DNA of 39,484 bases from an uncultured Lewinella sp. (GCA_913057785.1 CAJXPD010000071.1:1-39484), one strand, 5' to 3'; shown: positions 8,201-16,795, counted from the stretch's first letter. The notes: generated by a model not told the origin, from the letters alone. Made by a program: numbers and translations.

Positions 8201-9571
8201 CTCCCATCTCTTCACATCATGACGCTTACGAAAACTCTGATCTGCATACAAGCCACTAAGTTGTTTTTTATTCACAATCATATTTCTACCGTGTGATTGC
8301 CCCCGTAGCATTTCTCCGTAATCACCGAAATCACCAATCATGATAAATTTTGGTGCCACGTGAATCTCGCGTTGGGGTCCACTATTAATACCGTAATTAG
8401 TCACCAGTAGATTCCGATAGGAGGCTGCCAATGTCTGGTCCAAAGTTTTCCCGTTTACCACCACCTGATTCTCATAAAGGCCAACAATAGCCTTTTTATG
8501 TAGCTTGGACATTAATTTATCCTTTAGAAGTTTTGTCACTAATTTCCTTTTCAGGCGTTTCATCTTTGGCCATTCTATTAGAGGTAAAGCGCTGTTAGCC
8601 TTCAACGCTTCTTGCTCAAGCATGACAACACTTCTCACATGTCCATTTGCAGCGGCTTTACTACGAATCAAAGCTTGACCTAAAGTCATCTCTTTAGAAA
8701 CCTCCGCATCTGGAAAGATAGAAGCCTTAAAGGCCGTTAGGCTTGGCAGGTGCTCCGCGTTTATACTTAATCCTTTGAAGTAGCCATCCTTGGTATAGTG
8801 GCCCGCTCCAAAAAACTGACGACTGATCACCAAATAGCGCCCTTGACAGGGTGGGATACTAGCATAAAGAAAGTCAGCATACTTTGAATATAGATATTGG
8901 TCCAGCTTTTGGCCATTCACCCGAATCTCACCATCAGGGACTTCCACTAAAACATTCTGCTTAATACTATGGATTAAGTGATCTTCCTGCAAGGATTGAA
9001 GTAAATCCCGCTTAAACTGGCGAATCTCTTTACTATTCTGATGTGGGATGGGAGCACAGCCTGGGGCCGTAAGTTCGGGCTCAGGCTGGGGCTGAGGCAG
9101 GACCTTCGGCAATTCTAGTAGGTCCAAAGTTGGCGTGAATTCGATGGCTCTTGGCCTATATGCTTCCTCTGTATTGGTTTCCGCTTCTTCTGAAGTATTA
9201 AGCTCTACGAAGATATCCTCTTCACTCTCCTTAGAAGCCACTAAAATGGCTACCTGTGGCTGCTCTGGTTCTGCCCCGGGAAGTGATTGAGCAGCAGAAG
9301 GAGCAACTGTATACTCAATAGGGTCTAATACGGGAATAGCAGTCAAGACCTCTTGCTCGGCCTTTGTAGGAAGAAATATACTTGCGACTGCAATGCAGAT
9401 AGCTATGGCACTCATTAAAATCGAATTTAAGTTGAAGTAATGGAGCCAGTTTTTCCACCAAGGTATGGCTGGTAAAGTGGTAATCAAGTGTTCTACCTGT
9501 TCCAGACTGAGGTCAGTCGGCCTCGTTCTTAGGGTTTGGAATACCTCTTCTATCTGATGTCCGGATCTCAT
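8198..9571 (-). CDS. membrane protein with duplicated module, probable anti-sigma factor
   Basis: A 457-residue protein encoded directly after an ECF sigma factor. The start used here (9571) gives an ATGA overlap with the sigma stop; an ATG four codons earlier would overlap by 16 bases. A cytosolic segment of about 45 residues precedes one membrane helix (about 48-68). The outer part has an acidic, proline-rich linker (about 70-175) and then two copies of a module of about 50 residues (about 185-236 and 339-390), each containing a VNGxxLDQ motif. Coupling to the sigma gene, short cytosolic head and single helix fit an anti-sigma factor, but no recognised zinc-binding anti-sigma motif is visible in the head. 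No function has been shown for the outer module. Confidence 0.6.
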   Translation of the reverse strand: MRSGHQIEEVFQTLRTRPTDLSLEQVEHLITTLPAIPWWKNWLHYFNLNSILMSAIAICIAVASIFLPTKAEQEVLTAIPVLDPIEYTVAPSAAQSLPGAEPEQPQVAILVASKESEEDIFVELNTSEEAETNTEEAYRPRAIEFTPTLDLLELPKVLPQPQPEPELTAPGCAPIPHQNSKEIRQFKRDLLQSLQEDHLIHSIKQNVLVEVPDGEIRVNGQKLDQYLYSKYADFLYASIPPCQGRYLVISRQFFGAGHYTKDGYFKGLSINAEHLPSLTAFKASIFPDAEVSKEMTLGQALIRSKAAANGHVRSVVMLEQEALKANSALPLIEWPKMKRLKRKLVTKLLKDKLMSKLHKKAIVGLYENQVVVNGKTLDQTLAASYRNLLVTNYGINSGPQREIHVAPKFIMIGDFGDYGEMLRGQSHGRNMIVNKKQLSGLYADQSFRKRHDVKRWE

Positions 9572-10116
9572 AAGGTGATACATTGAACAGTTTTCAAAAC
9601 ATTTGCTAAAGGCCGTCCTTGGCCTTTTTCCTCCATGAACTGCCGCAATAGCTTCCGTCCACGGCTAATTTTAGTTTTCACAGCTCCAACTGAGCTCTTT
9701 TGCATCAAAGCAATCTCCTTCATACTAAACCCACTAATCTCGAAAAGAATCAGGGCGTCGCGCTGATGGCCAGGCAGGCGATCCAATTGTCGATATAAGA
9801 GGTCAATATCCAGTTGTAGCTCAGGGGAAATGCCTTGTGCTGTTAACTTATCCTGATGTTTTTCAACCCATTCTGTTTTAAATCTACGTTTTCGCCAATG
9901 ACTAATGGAGCGATTCCTTGCGGTCCGAATCAGATAGTGTAACAATTGATCTTTTTTCTCGATCCGATCAAAATGCTGAAAGGCAGAAAGCAGTACGTCC
10001 TGCACCAAATCCTCCGTATCCATTTTACCATATGCCAGCGCTGAGCAATAGCGGATAAAGGGCTCGTGGCAGCTTGAATATGCCTTCATGAACTGGGCCT
10101 GTTTTTGATCTACCAT
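9568..10116 (-). CDS. ECF-type RNA polymerase sigma factor
   Basis: A 182-residue sigma-70 family protein of the extracytoplasmic-function group. Region 2 spans about 13-80 and contains the DTEDLVQDVLLSAF helix (33-46) and a basic RNRSISHWRKRR segment. Region 4 spans about 104-160 with LPGHQRDALILFEISG followed by a helix-turn-helix (MKEIALMQKSSVGAVKTKISRGR). Its stop TGA overlaps the ATG of the downstream membrane gene, so the pair is translationally coupled, as sigma/anti-sigma pairs usually are. Its regulon cannot be read here; autoregulation is common in the group. Upstream lies a 155-base gap with a small inverted repeat. Confidence 0.92.
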   Translation of the reverse strand: MVDQKQAQFMKAYSSCHEPFIRYCSALAYGKMDTEDLVQDVLLSAFQHFDRIEKKDQLLHYLIRTARNRSISHWRKRRFKTEWVEKHQDKLTAQGISPELQLDIDLLYRQLDRLPGHQRDALILFEISGFSMKEIALMQKSSVGAVKTKISRGRKLLRQFMEEKGQGRPLANVLKTVQCITL

Positions 10117-10186
10117 ACCATGGAAATAACTGTTTTCGAAGGGATAGTCGCAGGAAGAGAAAAAAGGTTACACGAGATGTAAATTA

Positions 10187-10256
10187 ATGTTGAATGAAGA
10201 ATGAAAAAAAGAATCACAATTACCCATTCCACTATACATTTTTCATTCCATTCTAC
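10187..10256. repeat. GAATG-rich intergenic stretch with inverted repeat
   Basis: The spacer before the sigma gene carries near-tandem TGAATGA/AGAATGA units. GAATGAAAAA (10199-10208) is matched by TTTTTCATTC (10239-10248), giving a 10-bp stem with a 30-base loop. A similar GAATG-rich text lies at 16804-16832. It may terminate the transcript of the DUF3830-like gene or simply be a low-complexity relic. Confidence 0.4.
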
Positions 10257-10271
10257 ATTATCAACTATACC

Positions 10272-10685
10272 CTATTCATTAAAAAGTCGGAGTCTTTGTG
10301 CCCCATTGTGCCAAATCTCTTTGCCAAGTCTTTTTAGCTTTTCAAAATCTTGATCCACCACCTTAGCGATAATATTCCCAGCATCCAAACCTCTGCCTTC
10401 TCCGTAGTAGATGCCCATGCAACCGGCCACTCGATTACGTTTTGGCTCCGCTGGTCCGATGACCACTTCTCCCGGAAGGACAAAAACCGAGGCATTCTCC
10501 TGAGGAACCAGTAAAGAAGGAGCATCGTCAATCCAAATCTCTTGGCCTGATACACTTGCATGAATCCAGTTCCGGGTAAAGGGCAAGCTATCAAGAAAAG
10601 CCTGGACCGTTGTGGGGGCCTCCGCTTGATAAAGGACGAACTCAAGTCGTATTTTGTCTTTAGTTTCCAGAAAAAATGTCTCCAT
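10272..10685 (-). CDS. DUF3830/cyclophilin-like family protein
   Basis: A 137-residue soluble protein with no signal peptide. The pattern APTTVQAFLDSLPF, then ASVSGQEIWID, then ENASVFVLPGEVVIGP resembles the DUF3830 family, which adopts a cyclophilin-like beta barrel; the biochemical role is unknown and no isomerase catalytic residues can be claimed. It starts 5 bases after the stop of the DinB-like gene, so the two are likely one operon on the minus strand. An overlapping reading frame in the same region is a shadow. Confidence 0.6.
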   Translation of the reverse strand: METFFLETKDKIRLEFVLYQAEAPTTVQAFLDSLPFTRNWIHASVSGQEIWIDDAPSLLVPQENASVFVLPGEVVIGPAEPKRNRVAGCMGIYYGEGRGLDAGNIIAKVVDQDFEKLKRLGKEIWHNGAQRLRLFNE

Positions 10686-10690
10686 CGGTT

Positions 10691-11149
10691 TTAATAGCTA
10701 TGCCTATTCTTAAAAATAGTATACAGGTGATGGCTTTCATGCAATAAGAAAAATCGCATCCATTCCTGGATGCTTAAGGCTCCCAATACAGGATGAGTTC
10801 CTACCTTATCCCATTCACCAGCAGGAAGGTTTTCAAAAAAATCGATTAGGTCTAGTCTGCTTCGCTCCAGTTTCTGGATCACTTCTGATTGTGATAGATT
10901 TTGCCAAGACAAAAAAGAAGGATCATTCTCCGCCTTGTATCTTTCTAACGTAGGATTTTCTTGCGAGAGAATCAGCAGCAAACGCTGGAGAAAAACTTCC
11001 TGGTATCGAGCCAAATGTGCCATATTTTCGAGAATAGACCATTTATCAGTTGTGGGCCGCTTCAATACCTGCTCAGAAGAGAGATCTGCTAGCAGATCTT
11101 CTATCTCTTTGTACTGCGTTCTCAGCTTTATCAATAGAAATTGGTTCAT
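10691..11149 (-). CDS. DinB-family protein
   Basis: A 152-residue four-helix protein of the DinB superfamily. The putative metal-binding His set is visible: His45 in MAHLARY and His137/His141 in the carboxyl HESHH segment. The KWSILENMAHL start of helix 2 is typical. Members include metal-dependent thiol transferases and many uncharacterised small proteins; the substrate cannot be inferred. It is divergent from the BlaI-like repressor, so the operator at 11218-11235 may influence it as well. Confidence 0.82.
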   Translation of the reverse strand: MNQFLLIKLRTQYKEIEDLLADLSSEQVLKRPTTDKWSILENMAHLARYQEVFLQRLLLILSQENPTLERYKAENDPSFLSWQNLSQSEVIQKLERSRLDLIDFFENLPAGEWDKVGTHPVLGALSIQEWMRFFLLHESHHLYTIFKNRHSY

Positions 11150-11217
11150 TCAAACAAGATACGAGAAGCCCAAACGGGAATGTAAAATAGAAGGAGTGAA
11201 ATGTTAAAAAACCACAT

Positions 11218-11235
11218 CAACTACAAAAATAGTTG
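11218..11235. promoter_or_regulatory. probable BlaI-type operator
   Basis: Perfect dyad CAACTA-N6-TAGTTG whose inner part (ACTACA...) resembles known BlaI/MecI operator half-sites. It covers the -33 TTG of the repressor's promoter, so binding would block transcription of its own operon. A second overlapping TAGT-TG-ACTA dyad lies at 11230-11239. Confidence 0.6.
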
Positions 11236-11263
11236 ACTAACGATAAAAATAGTTTTATACTTG
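11233..11263 (+). promoter_or_regulatory. Bacteroidota promoter of the blaI-like operon
   Basis: TTG at 11233-11235 and TATACTTG at 11256-11263 are separated by 20 bases, matching the Bacteroidota -33/-7 layout (one mismatch in TAnnTTTG). Transcription would start near 11270, leaving a very short leader that contains an AGAAGG ribosome-binding sequence just before the ATG at 11281. Confidence 0.55.
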
Positions 11264-11280
11264 TATCAGAAATAGAAGGC

Positions 11281-11643
11281 ATGAAAAGATTAACTGAAAA
11301 AGAAGAGGCAATCATGACTATCATTTGGCAACTTGAAAAGGCCTTCGTAAAGGAGGTACTTGAGCAATTGCCAGAACCTAAGCCGCATATCAACACGGTT
11401 TCGACTACGATGCGGCGGTTGGTACAACAGGGTTACCTCAAATACGAAGATTTTGGAACGACTCATCGATACTATCCGGCTATCTCAAAACAAGCCTATA
11501 CTAAGAGTTTTATCAAACCTGTCTTGAAAGGTCTCTTCGGCAATTCCATCAAGAATGTCGTTGCCTTTTTTGCAGAAGAAAAAGAGATATCTCCGGAAGA
11601 GTTAAAGGAGATCATTGATATGATCGAAAACGATAAAGAATAG
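11281..11643 (+). CDS. blaI: BlaI/MecI-family transcriptional repressor
   Basis: A 120-residue winged-helix repressor. The start LTEKEEAIMTIIWQLEKAFVKE and the recognition helix region HINTVSTTMRRLVQQGYL are hallmarks of the Penicillinase_R family; the last 50 residues form the dimerisation helices. The ATG at 11281 with AGAAGG upstream was chosen over a TTG at 11233, which lies inside the operator. In this family the repressor is inactivated when the partner M56 membrane peptidase senses its signal. That peptidase is encoded 135 bases downstream in the same direction. No beta-lactamase gene is seen, so the controlled function is open. Confidence 0.88.
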   Translation: MKRLTEKEEAIMTIIWQLEKAFVKEVLEQLPEPKPHINTVSTTMRRLVQQGYLKYEDFGTTHRYYPAISKQAYTKSFIKPVLKGLFGNSIKNVVAFFAEEKEISPEELKEIIDMIENDKE

Positions 11644-11778
11644 ATCTCCTTCGATAGATTCGAGGATACTTATAAAATGAGTTTCAGGCTTGCACTGGCA
11701 TATTCGTCTGCGAAGTCTTGAGTTTCATTTTTATGTGTTTTCAAACAAGGAATACACCGAAGAATAAAAGTAGACAAT

Positions 11779-13179
11779 ATGGAAGTTGTGATGTACCTGT
11801 TGAAGGTCAATATTGTGCTTGCCACATTATTTGGCACCTACTGGTTATTAATCCGCAATGAGCAATTCTTTCAGCTGAATCGCCTCTTCTTACTAGGAAT
11901 TGTATTTCTGTCACTATTGATGCCCATCTTGCCACAATGGCAAGGAGCTCTTAACGATAATCAGCTTGTGCAGCGGCTTAGCCAAAACATAGCAGATATT
12001 AGTCCTTTTGAGGCAACGATATCACAGGAAGCACCTGCAACAGCGAGTAGTGACCAGGAAGCGGATAAAGCCAAACAGCTTCCGCAAGAAACGACCACGA
12101 CGACTGCTTTGTCTATCGATTGGCTTGGGTTAGCCCGCTGGGTTTACCTGGGCATACTTAGCCTTCTTTTCTTTAGTTTTCTATTTCAACTGATCAAGCT
12201 CTTTGCCATACAATACGAGCGAGATCACATTCCAGATGATGGTTTTGTTCGCGTCCAACATGACCGTGACATACCACCATTTTCCTTTTTCAAACTGCTG
12301 GTGATTAACCCCACGCAGTATGATGATCAAAAACTAGAACAGATTATTAAACATGAGCGCATCCACATCAAACAGTGGCATACGTTGGATATTATCCTAA
12401 TAGAATTAATGTCGATGACCTGTTGGTTCAATCCGGTTATTTGGGTCTTCAAACGGTATGTGAAACTGAATCTCGAGTACATAGCTGATGAGGCGGTGCT
12501 GGATACCGGTATCAACAAAAAGGCTTACCAGTATCACCTCCTATTCACCAGTGCGAATGTTCCCAGTTATCGGTTGAGCAATATGTTTAATTCTTCACCG
12601 ATCAAACTTCGAATTAAAATGATGAATTCTAATAAATCATCCAACGCTGGATTACTTAAATATGCTTTTATTCTTCCTGTACTACTTGGGCTGTATATGT
12701 TTGTACACCCACAATTTACACAGGCACAATCCACTGAAGCTATTGCCTCTTCCCTAGATCCAGGAGAAAAGAAAATTGCTTTGGCCTCAGAGGATAATAT
12801 CTATATCCTAATCACCCCAGACATCAAACAACGAACCTTAGAGGATATCTCTCGGAAGCTAGCACAGCACGCCATCTATTTTCGCGTGAAAAACAAAAAC
12901 TACAATGACGGGCAATTAAGCTCTATCCGAGTACAAATGGAGATTCCGAATCGCTACAAAGCCACCACTGTTGAAGAAGAGGGGGAAGACGGGTTATTCG
13001 AGCCTATCATCTTCGTCTTAGAAAATGAAGGCGACGAGCAAAACATATTTTTTGGGAAGGGTATCCCAGGAAATATCTCAGACAAAGGCCGTGAAATCCT
13101 CACACAAAACCTAGAGAACGGCATGGTCATCCAGCGCAAAAAAGGTGGCTGGCACATGACTGGAAGAGCTAACTTCTAA
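11779..13179 (+). CDS. M56-family (BlaR1-like) membrane metallopeptidase
   Basis: A 466-residue membrane peptidase. Helices lie at about 5-25, 35-52, 118-143 and 297-315. The cytosolic loop holds the active site: HERIH at 192-196 and EYIADEAVL at 233-241, whose Glu233 is the likely third zinc ligand. The family cleaves or triggers cleavage of a BlaI repressor, here the gene upstream. Unlike BlaR1 of staphylococci it lacks a penicillin-binding sensor domain; instead about 150 residues follow the last helix with no recognised family and end in a short beta-rich segment. Start is uncertain between 11779 and the ATG four codons later. It faces the convergent M28 peptidase gene across a family A palindrome. 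Confidence 0.85.
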   Translation: MEVVMYLLKVNIVLATLFGTYWLLIRNEQFFQLNRLFLLGIVFLSLLMPILPQWQGALNDNQLVQRLSQNIADISPFEATISQEAPATASSDQEADKAKQLPQETTTTTALSIDWLGLARWVYLGILSLLFFSFLFQLIKLFAIQYERDHIPDDGFVRVQHDRDIPPFSFFKLLVINPTQYDDQKLEQIIKHERIHIKQWHTLDIILIELMSMTCWFNPVIWVFKRYVKLNLEYIADEAVLDTGINKKAYQYHLLFTSANVPSYRLSNMFNSSPIKLRIKMMNSNKSSNAGLLKYAFILPVLLGLYMFVHPQFTQAQSTEAIASSLDPGEKKIALASEDNIYILITPDIKQRTLEDISRKLAQHAIYFRVKNKNYNDGQLSSIRVQMEIPNRYKATTVEEEGEDGLFEPIIFVLENEGDEQNIFFGKGIPGNISDKGREILTQNLENGMVIQRKKGGWHMTGRANF

Positions 13180-13185
13180 CTCAAA

Positions 13186-13249
13186 TCACTGCTGTTCATT
13201 TGAAACTGCTGTTCGTAGTTTGAAACTACAAACAGCAGTTTCAAACTAC
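13186..13249. repeat. palindromic repeat family A, copy 2 (convergent junction)
   Basis: Stem of 23 positions (13199-13221 with 13223-13245) around a single G, with only one C/A mismatch, followed by AAACTAC as in copy 1. A partial duplicate of the left arm (ACTGCTGTTC) precedes it from 13188. It lies between the stops of convergent genes (13179 and 13262), as copy 1 does. Confidence 0.8.
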
Positions 13250-13261
13250 ATTTTCGGGCAG

Positions 13262-15490
13262 CTACAGGCTAATCTTCTGCTTAATTAAACTATATCCACC
13301 CCGCCGCAAGCTGTTCTCCGGAATTTTATCTTCTGCTGGTAAGCCAGGGAGTCTCGTACTCACGATAATGTCCAAGGTGGCGGAGGTGTCTTTTTTTTCC
13401 CAAGTCAGCTCAAGCTCATCCAGTCCCGTACCATAAGTGCTGATGATAAAAGAACTTTCCACCCCTTCTTCTGTCATGTTTTGAATGGCTTGTCCCTGTA
13501 GGCTGAATCTGGAAAGAATGTGAGGATTTTCGATCATTAGGGTCGTCCAAAGTGGAGATTGTTGACTCCTAAGTACAGCCATAGTCCCGGTGCTATCTAA
13601 CTGTAATTGCGGGACCCGTTGCGCTCCAACCCCATTCGCAGGAACCGCCCAACGGCGGATCGGCCACGGAATCTCCAAATCTACTTCTTCAGCATCTTCC
13701 AACATTTCTGCATTACCAATATTGATTTTGCCATCATTGGTAGCCCAAAAGGCCTCACCAGCATCTATATCAGAAAAGTGGAAAAGATCAGAAGGCAAAG
13801 GCTTGGCTTCCGTCGGTGTAGATTGCAAATGAGCGATCAACATAGCTCCCACAAACAAGATAATTCCGGTATAAGGTAATACACGGCTAGATATCTGCCA
13901 CCAGGATGGGAAGGCTATGGAAGAGGCTAATAGGAACAGTCCACAGAACAAAACTGGGCCAGGTAAAAGACTAAGACTAAAGGCCAAATAGATCAAAAAA
14001 GTAGCAACCGTCCAAAATCCGATGGGCAACAGCATGGTGAGTATTCCTTTCCAGATTAGTTCTCCTCCTTCCCCATTGGCTTGAGTTCCATTGGATAAGA
14101 ATAGTGCCAGATATAATCCCAATAGCGGGATCGCCATTATATAAGTTGCAGTAGGTGCCAAGAAGTAAACGCTGAACAGCAAAATTTGAATTAAGGTAAC
14201 GTAGGCCATTTGAAGGCTAGGTATGCCTAATCGGCTCTGTAGTCTACTTAGGGGCAACCACAACAAAACAGTGGATAATCCTACTACAGCCAATAAGTAC
14301 CACTCATGATTATAGTACTGAGCGGCGTAGAATAGGGCATATTGAGGATATAAGGCGTATAGCAAGCTACCCAATCCCATAGCGGCACCAACGGTCAAGC
14401 CTATGGAAACGATGATACCTACAAAGGACAACAGCCATTGCCCTACTGTCATTTTCTTACTCTTTATCCACCCCATCAAGAGAACTAACCAAGCCACCAC
14501 ACTCAAAAGAATCAGCACGGTATCTAACCAAACTGGATAGATAATTAGCAATCCAAATAGATTAAAAAAGGAAGCATTCTGACTTTTAACATTGGATAAA
14601 TCCAGATTAGCAAAGTGCCGAGTCAAACGCAGCATATTCTCACCAGAATGCTGGACACTGCGATAGTTGAGTCGTTCTGGTGAGTCATCCGGGCTATGAT
14701 AGTAGGAAAAGCCACCTATAAAGGCATTATTGATCCCTGCTACCCCTTCATCTTTGAAAATGGTAAAGTCCGAACCATTGGGCATGCGGTCATAAATCTC
14801 GTAGGACATTGAGTTAGCAATCGGTCGTTTGCCCACCTTCCGCAGTTGCTTCACTAGCCATGCATTCCCATCTGACCATTCAAAGGATATGCTCTGACCA
14901 CTATTCCCCCTCGCTTCATAATTTAACAATACACCAATCTCCGAAAGATCATGGTTCTCAGCATAAGCTTCCGCCCCAAATAATCCCCGTTCCTCTCCAT
15001 CTGTAACCAAAAAGATAATATCATTCTCTCGCTCCTCTGCTGCAAGAATACGGGCCACTTCCAAGATATTGGCCACAGCATGTACATCATCGCCTGCACC
15101 CGGAGAGTTCAAGACACTATCATAGTGGCCCATGACCATTACGGCTTTGCCAGTCCCCGTTCCTCTTAATCGAGCAATGATGTTTTCAGGCTTGGCCAAG
15201 CGCATGAAAGAATTGCCTTGGCGTCTTTGCTGAACGAACTGGGCTTCAACTTTCGCGTCAATTCCCAATTCCCGAAATTGAGCTAAGATGTAATCTCGAA
15301 CTTTTTCATTTTCTCGAGATCCGATAAAATGAGGCTCAGTAGCCATGACTTCAATGTGCCTTCGTACATTCTCTGCCGAGTATCCGCCATCATTTGCCGT
15401 GTGGACTGAGATAGGTCGTTGTGTAAAAAAGGCCAAAAAAGTAAAGAAGATTATGAGTGCTACTGAGAGTAGGCTTTGAGTGGTTTTCAT
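13262..15490 (-). CDS. membrane-bound M28-family zinc aminopeptidase
   Basis: A 742-residue protein. One helix (about 7-23) anchors an extracytoplasmic M28 peptidase domain (about 35-300). Candidate metal/catalytic residues are His122 (GHYDS), Asp134 (GAGDD), Glu166/Glu167 (DGEERG), Glu192 (NYEARG) and His265 (YYHSPDD), a complete set. It is followed by about eight hydrophobic helices (about 310-560) and a second soluble beta-rich domain (about 570-742). The same plan, M28 domain plus multi-helix membrane part, is seen in the ERMP1/Pff1 group. It probably removes amino-terminal residues from exported peptides. The stop is next to a family A palindrome. Confidence 0.88.
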   Translation of the reverse strand: MKTTQSLLSVALIIFFTFLAFFTQRPISVHTANDGGYSAENVRRHIEVMATEPHFIGSRENEKVRDYILAQFRELGIDAKVEAQFVQQRRQGNSFMRLAKPENIIARLRGTGTGKAVMVMGHYDSVLNSPGAGDDVHAVANILEVARILAAEERENDIIFLVTDGEERGLFGAEAYAENHDLSEIGVLLNYEARGNSGQSISFEWSDGNAWLVKQLRKVGKRPIANSMSYEIYDRMPNGSDFTIFKDEGVAGINNAFIGGFSYYHSPDDSPERLNYRSVQHSGENMLRLTRHFANLDLSNVKSQNASFFNLFGLLIIYPVWLDTVLILLSVVAWLVLLMGWIKSKKMTVGQWLLSFVGIIVSIGLTVGAAMGLGSLLYALYPQYALFYAAQYYNHEWYLLAVVGLSTVLLWLPLSRLQSRLGIPSLQMAYVTLIQILLFSVYFLAPTATYIMAIPLLGLYLALFLSNGTQANGEGGELIWKGILTMLLPIGFWTVATFLIYLAFSLSLLPGPVLFCGLFLLASSIAFPSWWQISSRVLPYTGIILFVGAMLIAHLQSTPTEAKPLPSDLFHFSDIDAGEAFWATNDGKINIGNAEMLEDAEEVDLEIPWPIRRWAVPANGVGAQRVPQLQLDSTGTMAVLRSQQSPLWTTLMIENPHILSRFSLQGQAIQNMTEEGVESSFIISTYGTGLDELELTWEKKDTSATLDIIVSTRLPGLPAEDKIPENSLRRGGYSLIKQKISL

Positions 15491-15583
15491 ACTAGTAGCT
15501 TAGTGAGTTTTGTATAGAGTACCCTAAATATAGCAAAACAAGAGGGCTTCTATTGCCAGGCGACTTTGAGTACGAACCTCCTG

Positions 15584-16795
15584 TTAAACGTTAGAAAGCG
15601 CCTGCTCAAGGTCAGCACAGAGATCCGAAGCGTCTTCAATGCCTATTGACACCCGAAAAATTCCTTCTCCCGCGAATACTCGATAGGATGCCTCTTGTAT
15701 CTCAGTAAGCCAAAAGGAAGATTGTAGTAAACTGGCCGTATCCATATAAAACAATAAACTCTTATGGTGCCCCAAGGAAACCGCATAATGAAACACCTGT
15801 AAGTGTTTTGCTAGCACCTGAGCCGTTCCTGGGCCATCCTCGACTTGAAATGTTAGCATTCCTGAGAAATTCGACATCTGGCGCTTTGCTAGTTCGTGCT
15901 GCGGGTGGCTGACCAAGCCCGGGTAGATGACACGTTTCACCTTAGGATGGGCCTCCAGCCATTGTGCTACGATCAGCGCATTGGTCTCATGCGCCTTCAT
16001 ACGAAGCGGGAAAGTGGCCAAGCCACGCAAAATCAGCCAGGCATTGAAGGGACTAATGATTCCCCCCAAGCGCACCAGGGCATTTTGCTGTAAAGCCAAT
16101 AATTCTTGCTTTGGCCCTAACAGAGCCCCACCGATCGCATCCCCATGCCCCCCTAAAAACTTGGTTAGCGAATGAATGACAAAATCAGCTCCCAACTCTA
16201 TTGGACGAGTCGCTAAAGGAGTGGCAAAAGTGGAATCTACGGCAACCCAAGCCCCTACCCTTTTCGCCAATCGACTCACCTCGGCTATATCCGTCAAACG
16301 GCAAAGCGGATTACAAGGCGTCTCCAGGTAGACTAGGCGCGTTTCTGGCTGGATCGCTTTTTCAACGGCTTCAAGGTCGCTCATATCCACTCTATCGATA
16401 TGGATTCCCATTTTGGGTAATATTTCATTGGCCAACTCTGATGCCCCTGCGTAGGTCACATCACTCATCAGCACATGATCTCCAGACTTCAACAAGTGTA
16501 AGAAAAGTGCACTAATTGCTGCCATTCCACTCCCGAACAGAACACACCTCCGTGCCCCTTCTAGCGCTGCCAGTTTCTTAGCCAATTGCTGAATCGTCGG
16601 ATTACCCCAGCGGGTATAGACGTACCCCGCAGCAGCAGCGCCTTCCTGGTCAGCTATGGAAAACTGTACGCTAGGATCAGCTGCATAAGTGGTAGACATT
16701 ACGATATTGGGGGTGGTGGCGCCGGTGGCGGGATCAGGTGTTTCTCCGGCGTGGACGGCGCGGGTTTGCCAGCCTGGTAGATGTTTCGAGGACAT
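15584..16795 (-). CDS. trans-sulfuration-family PLP enzyme (cystathionine gamma-synthase/lyase type)
   Basis: A 403-residue cytosolic enzyme of the Cys/Met metabolism PLP family. Recognisable sites: YTRWGNPT at 60-67 (phosphate-binding Tyr/Arg from the partner subunit), FGSGMAA at 87-93, ETPCNP at 158-163, Asp187 in VDSTFATP contacting the pyridine ring, and the Schiff-base lysine Lys212 in HSLTKFLGGH. Members make or break cystathionine or homocysteine, or cleave methionine. Sequence alone does not separate gamma-synthase, gamma-lyase, methionine gamma-lyase and acyl-homoserine sulfhydrylase, so no gene symbol is given. It stands alone, without other methionine genes next to it. Confidence 0.88.
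   Translation of the reverse strand: MSSKHLPGWQTRAVHAGETPDPATGATTPNIVMSTTYAADPSVQFSIADQEGAAAAGYVYTRWGNPTIQQLAKKLAALEGARRCVLFGSGMAAISALFLHLLKSGDHVLMSDVTYAGASELANEILPKMGIHIDRVDMSDLEAVEKAIQPETRLVYLETPCNPLCRLTDIAEVSRLAKRVGAWVAVDSTFATPLATRPIELGADFVIHSLTKFLGGHGDAIGGALLGPKQELLALQQNALVRLGGIISPFNAWLILRGLATFPLRMKAHETNALIVAQWLEAHPKVKRVIYPGLVSHPQHELAKRQMSNFSGMLTFQVEDGPGTAQVLAKHLQVFHYAVSLGHHKSLLFYMDTASLLQSSFWLTEIQEASYRVFAGEGIFRVSIGIEDASDLCADLEQALSNV

Noticed and set aside
10334..10645. A 103-codon minus-strand frame inside the DUF3830-like gene
   Set aside because: Same strand, shifted frame, composition rich in Arg/Trp/Ser without domain character; the DUF3830-like frame has the conserved pattern.
11281..13179. 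Beta-lactam resistance locus
   Set aside because: No beta-lactamase or penicillin-binding gene is present and the membrane peptidase lacks the drug-sensing domain.
8153..13249. Family A repeats as a CRISPR array
   Set aside because: Only two copies 5 kb apart with genes between them; no spacer periodicity and no cas genes.
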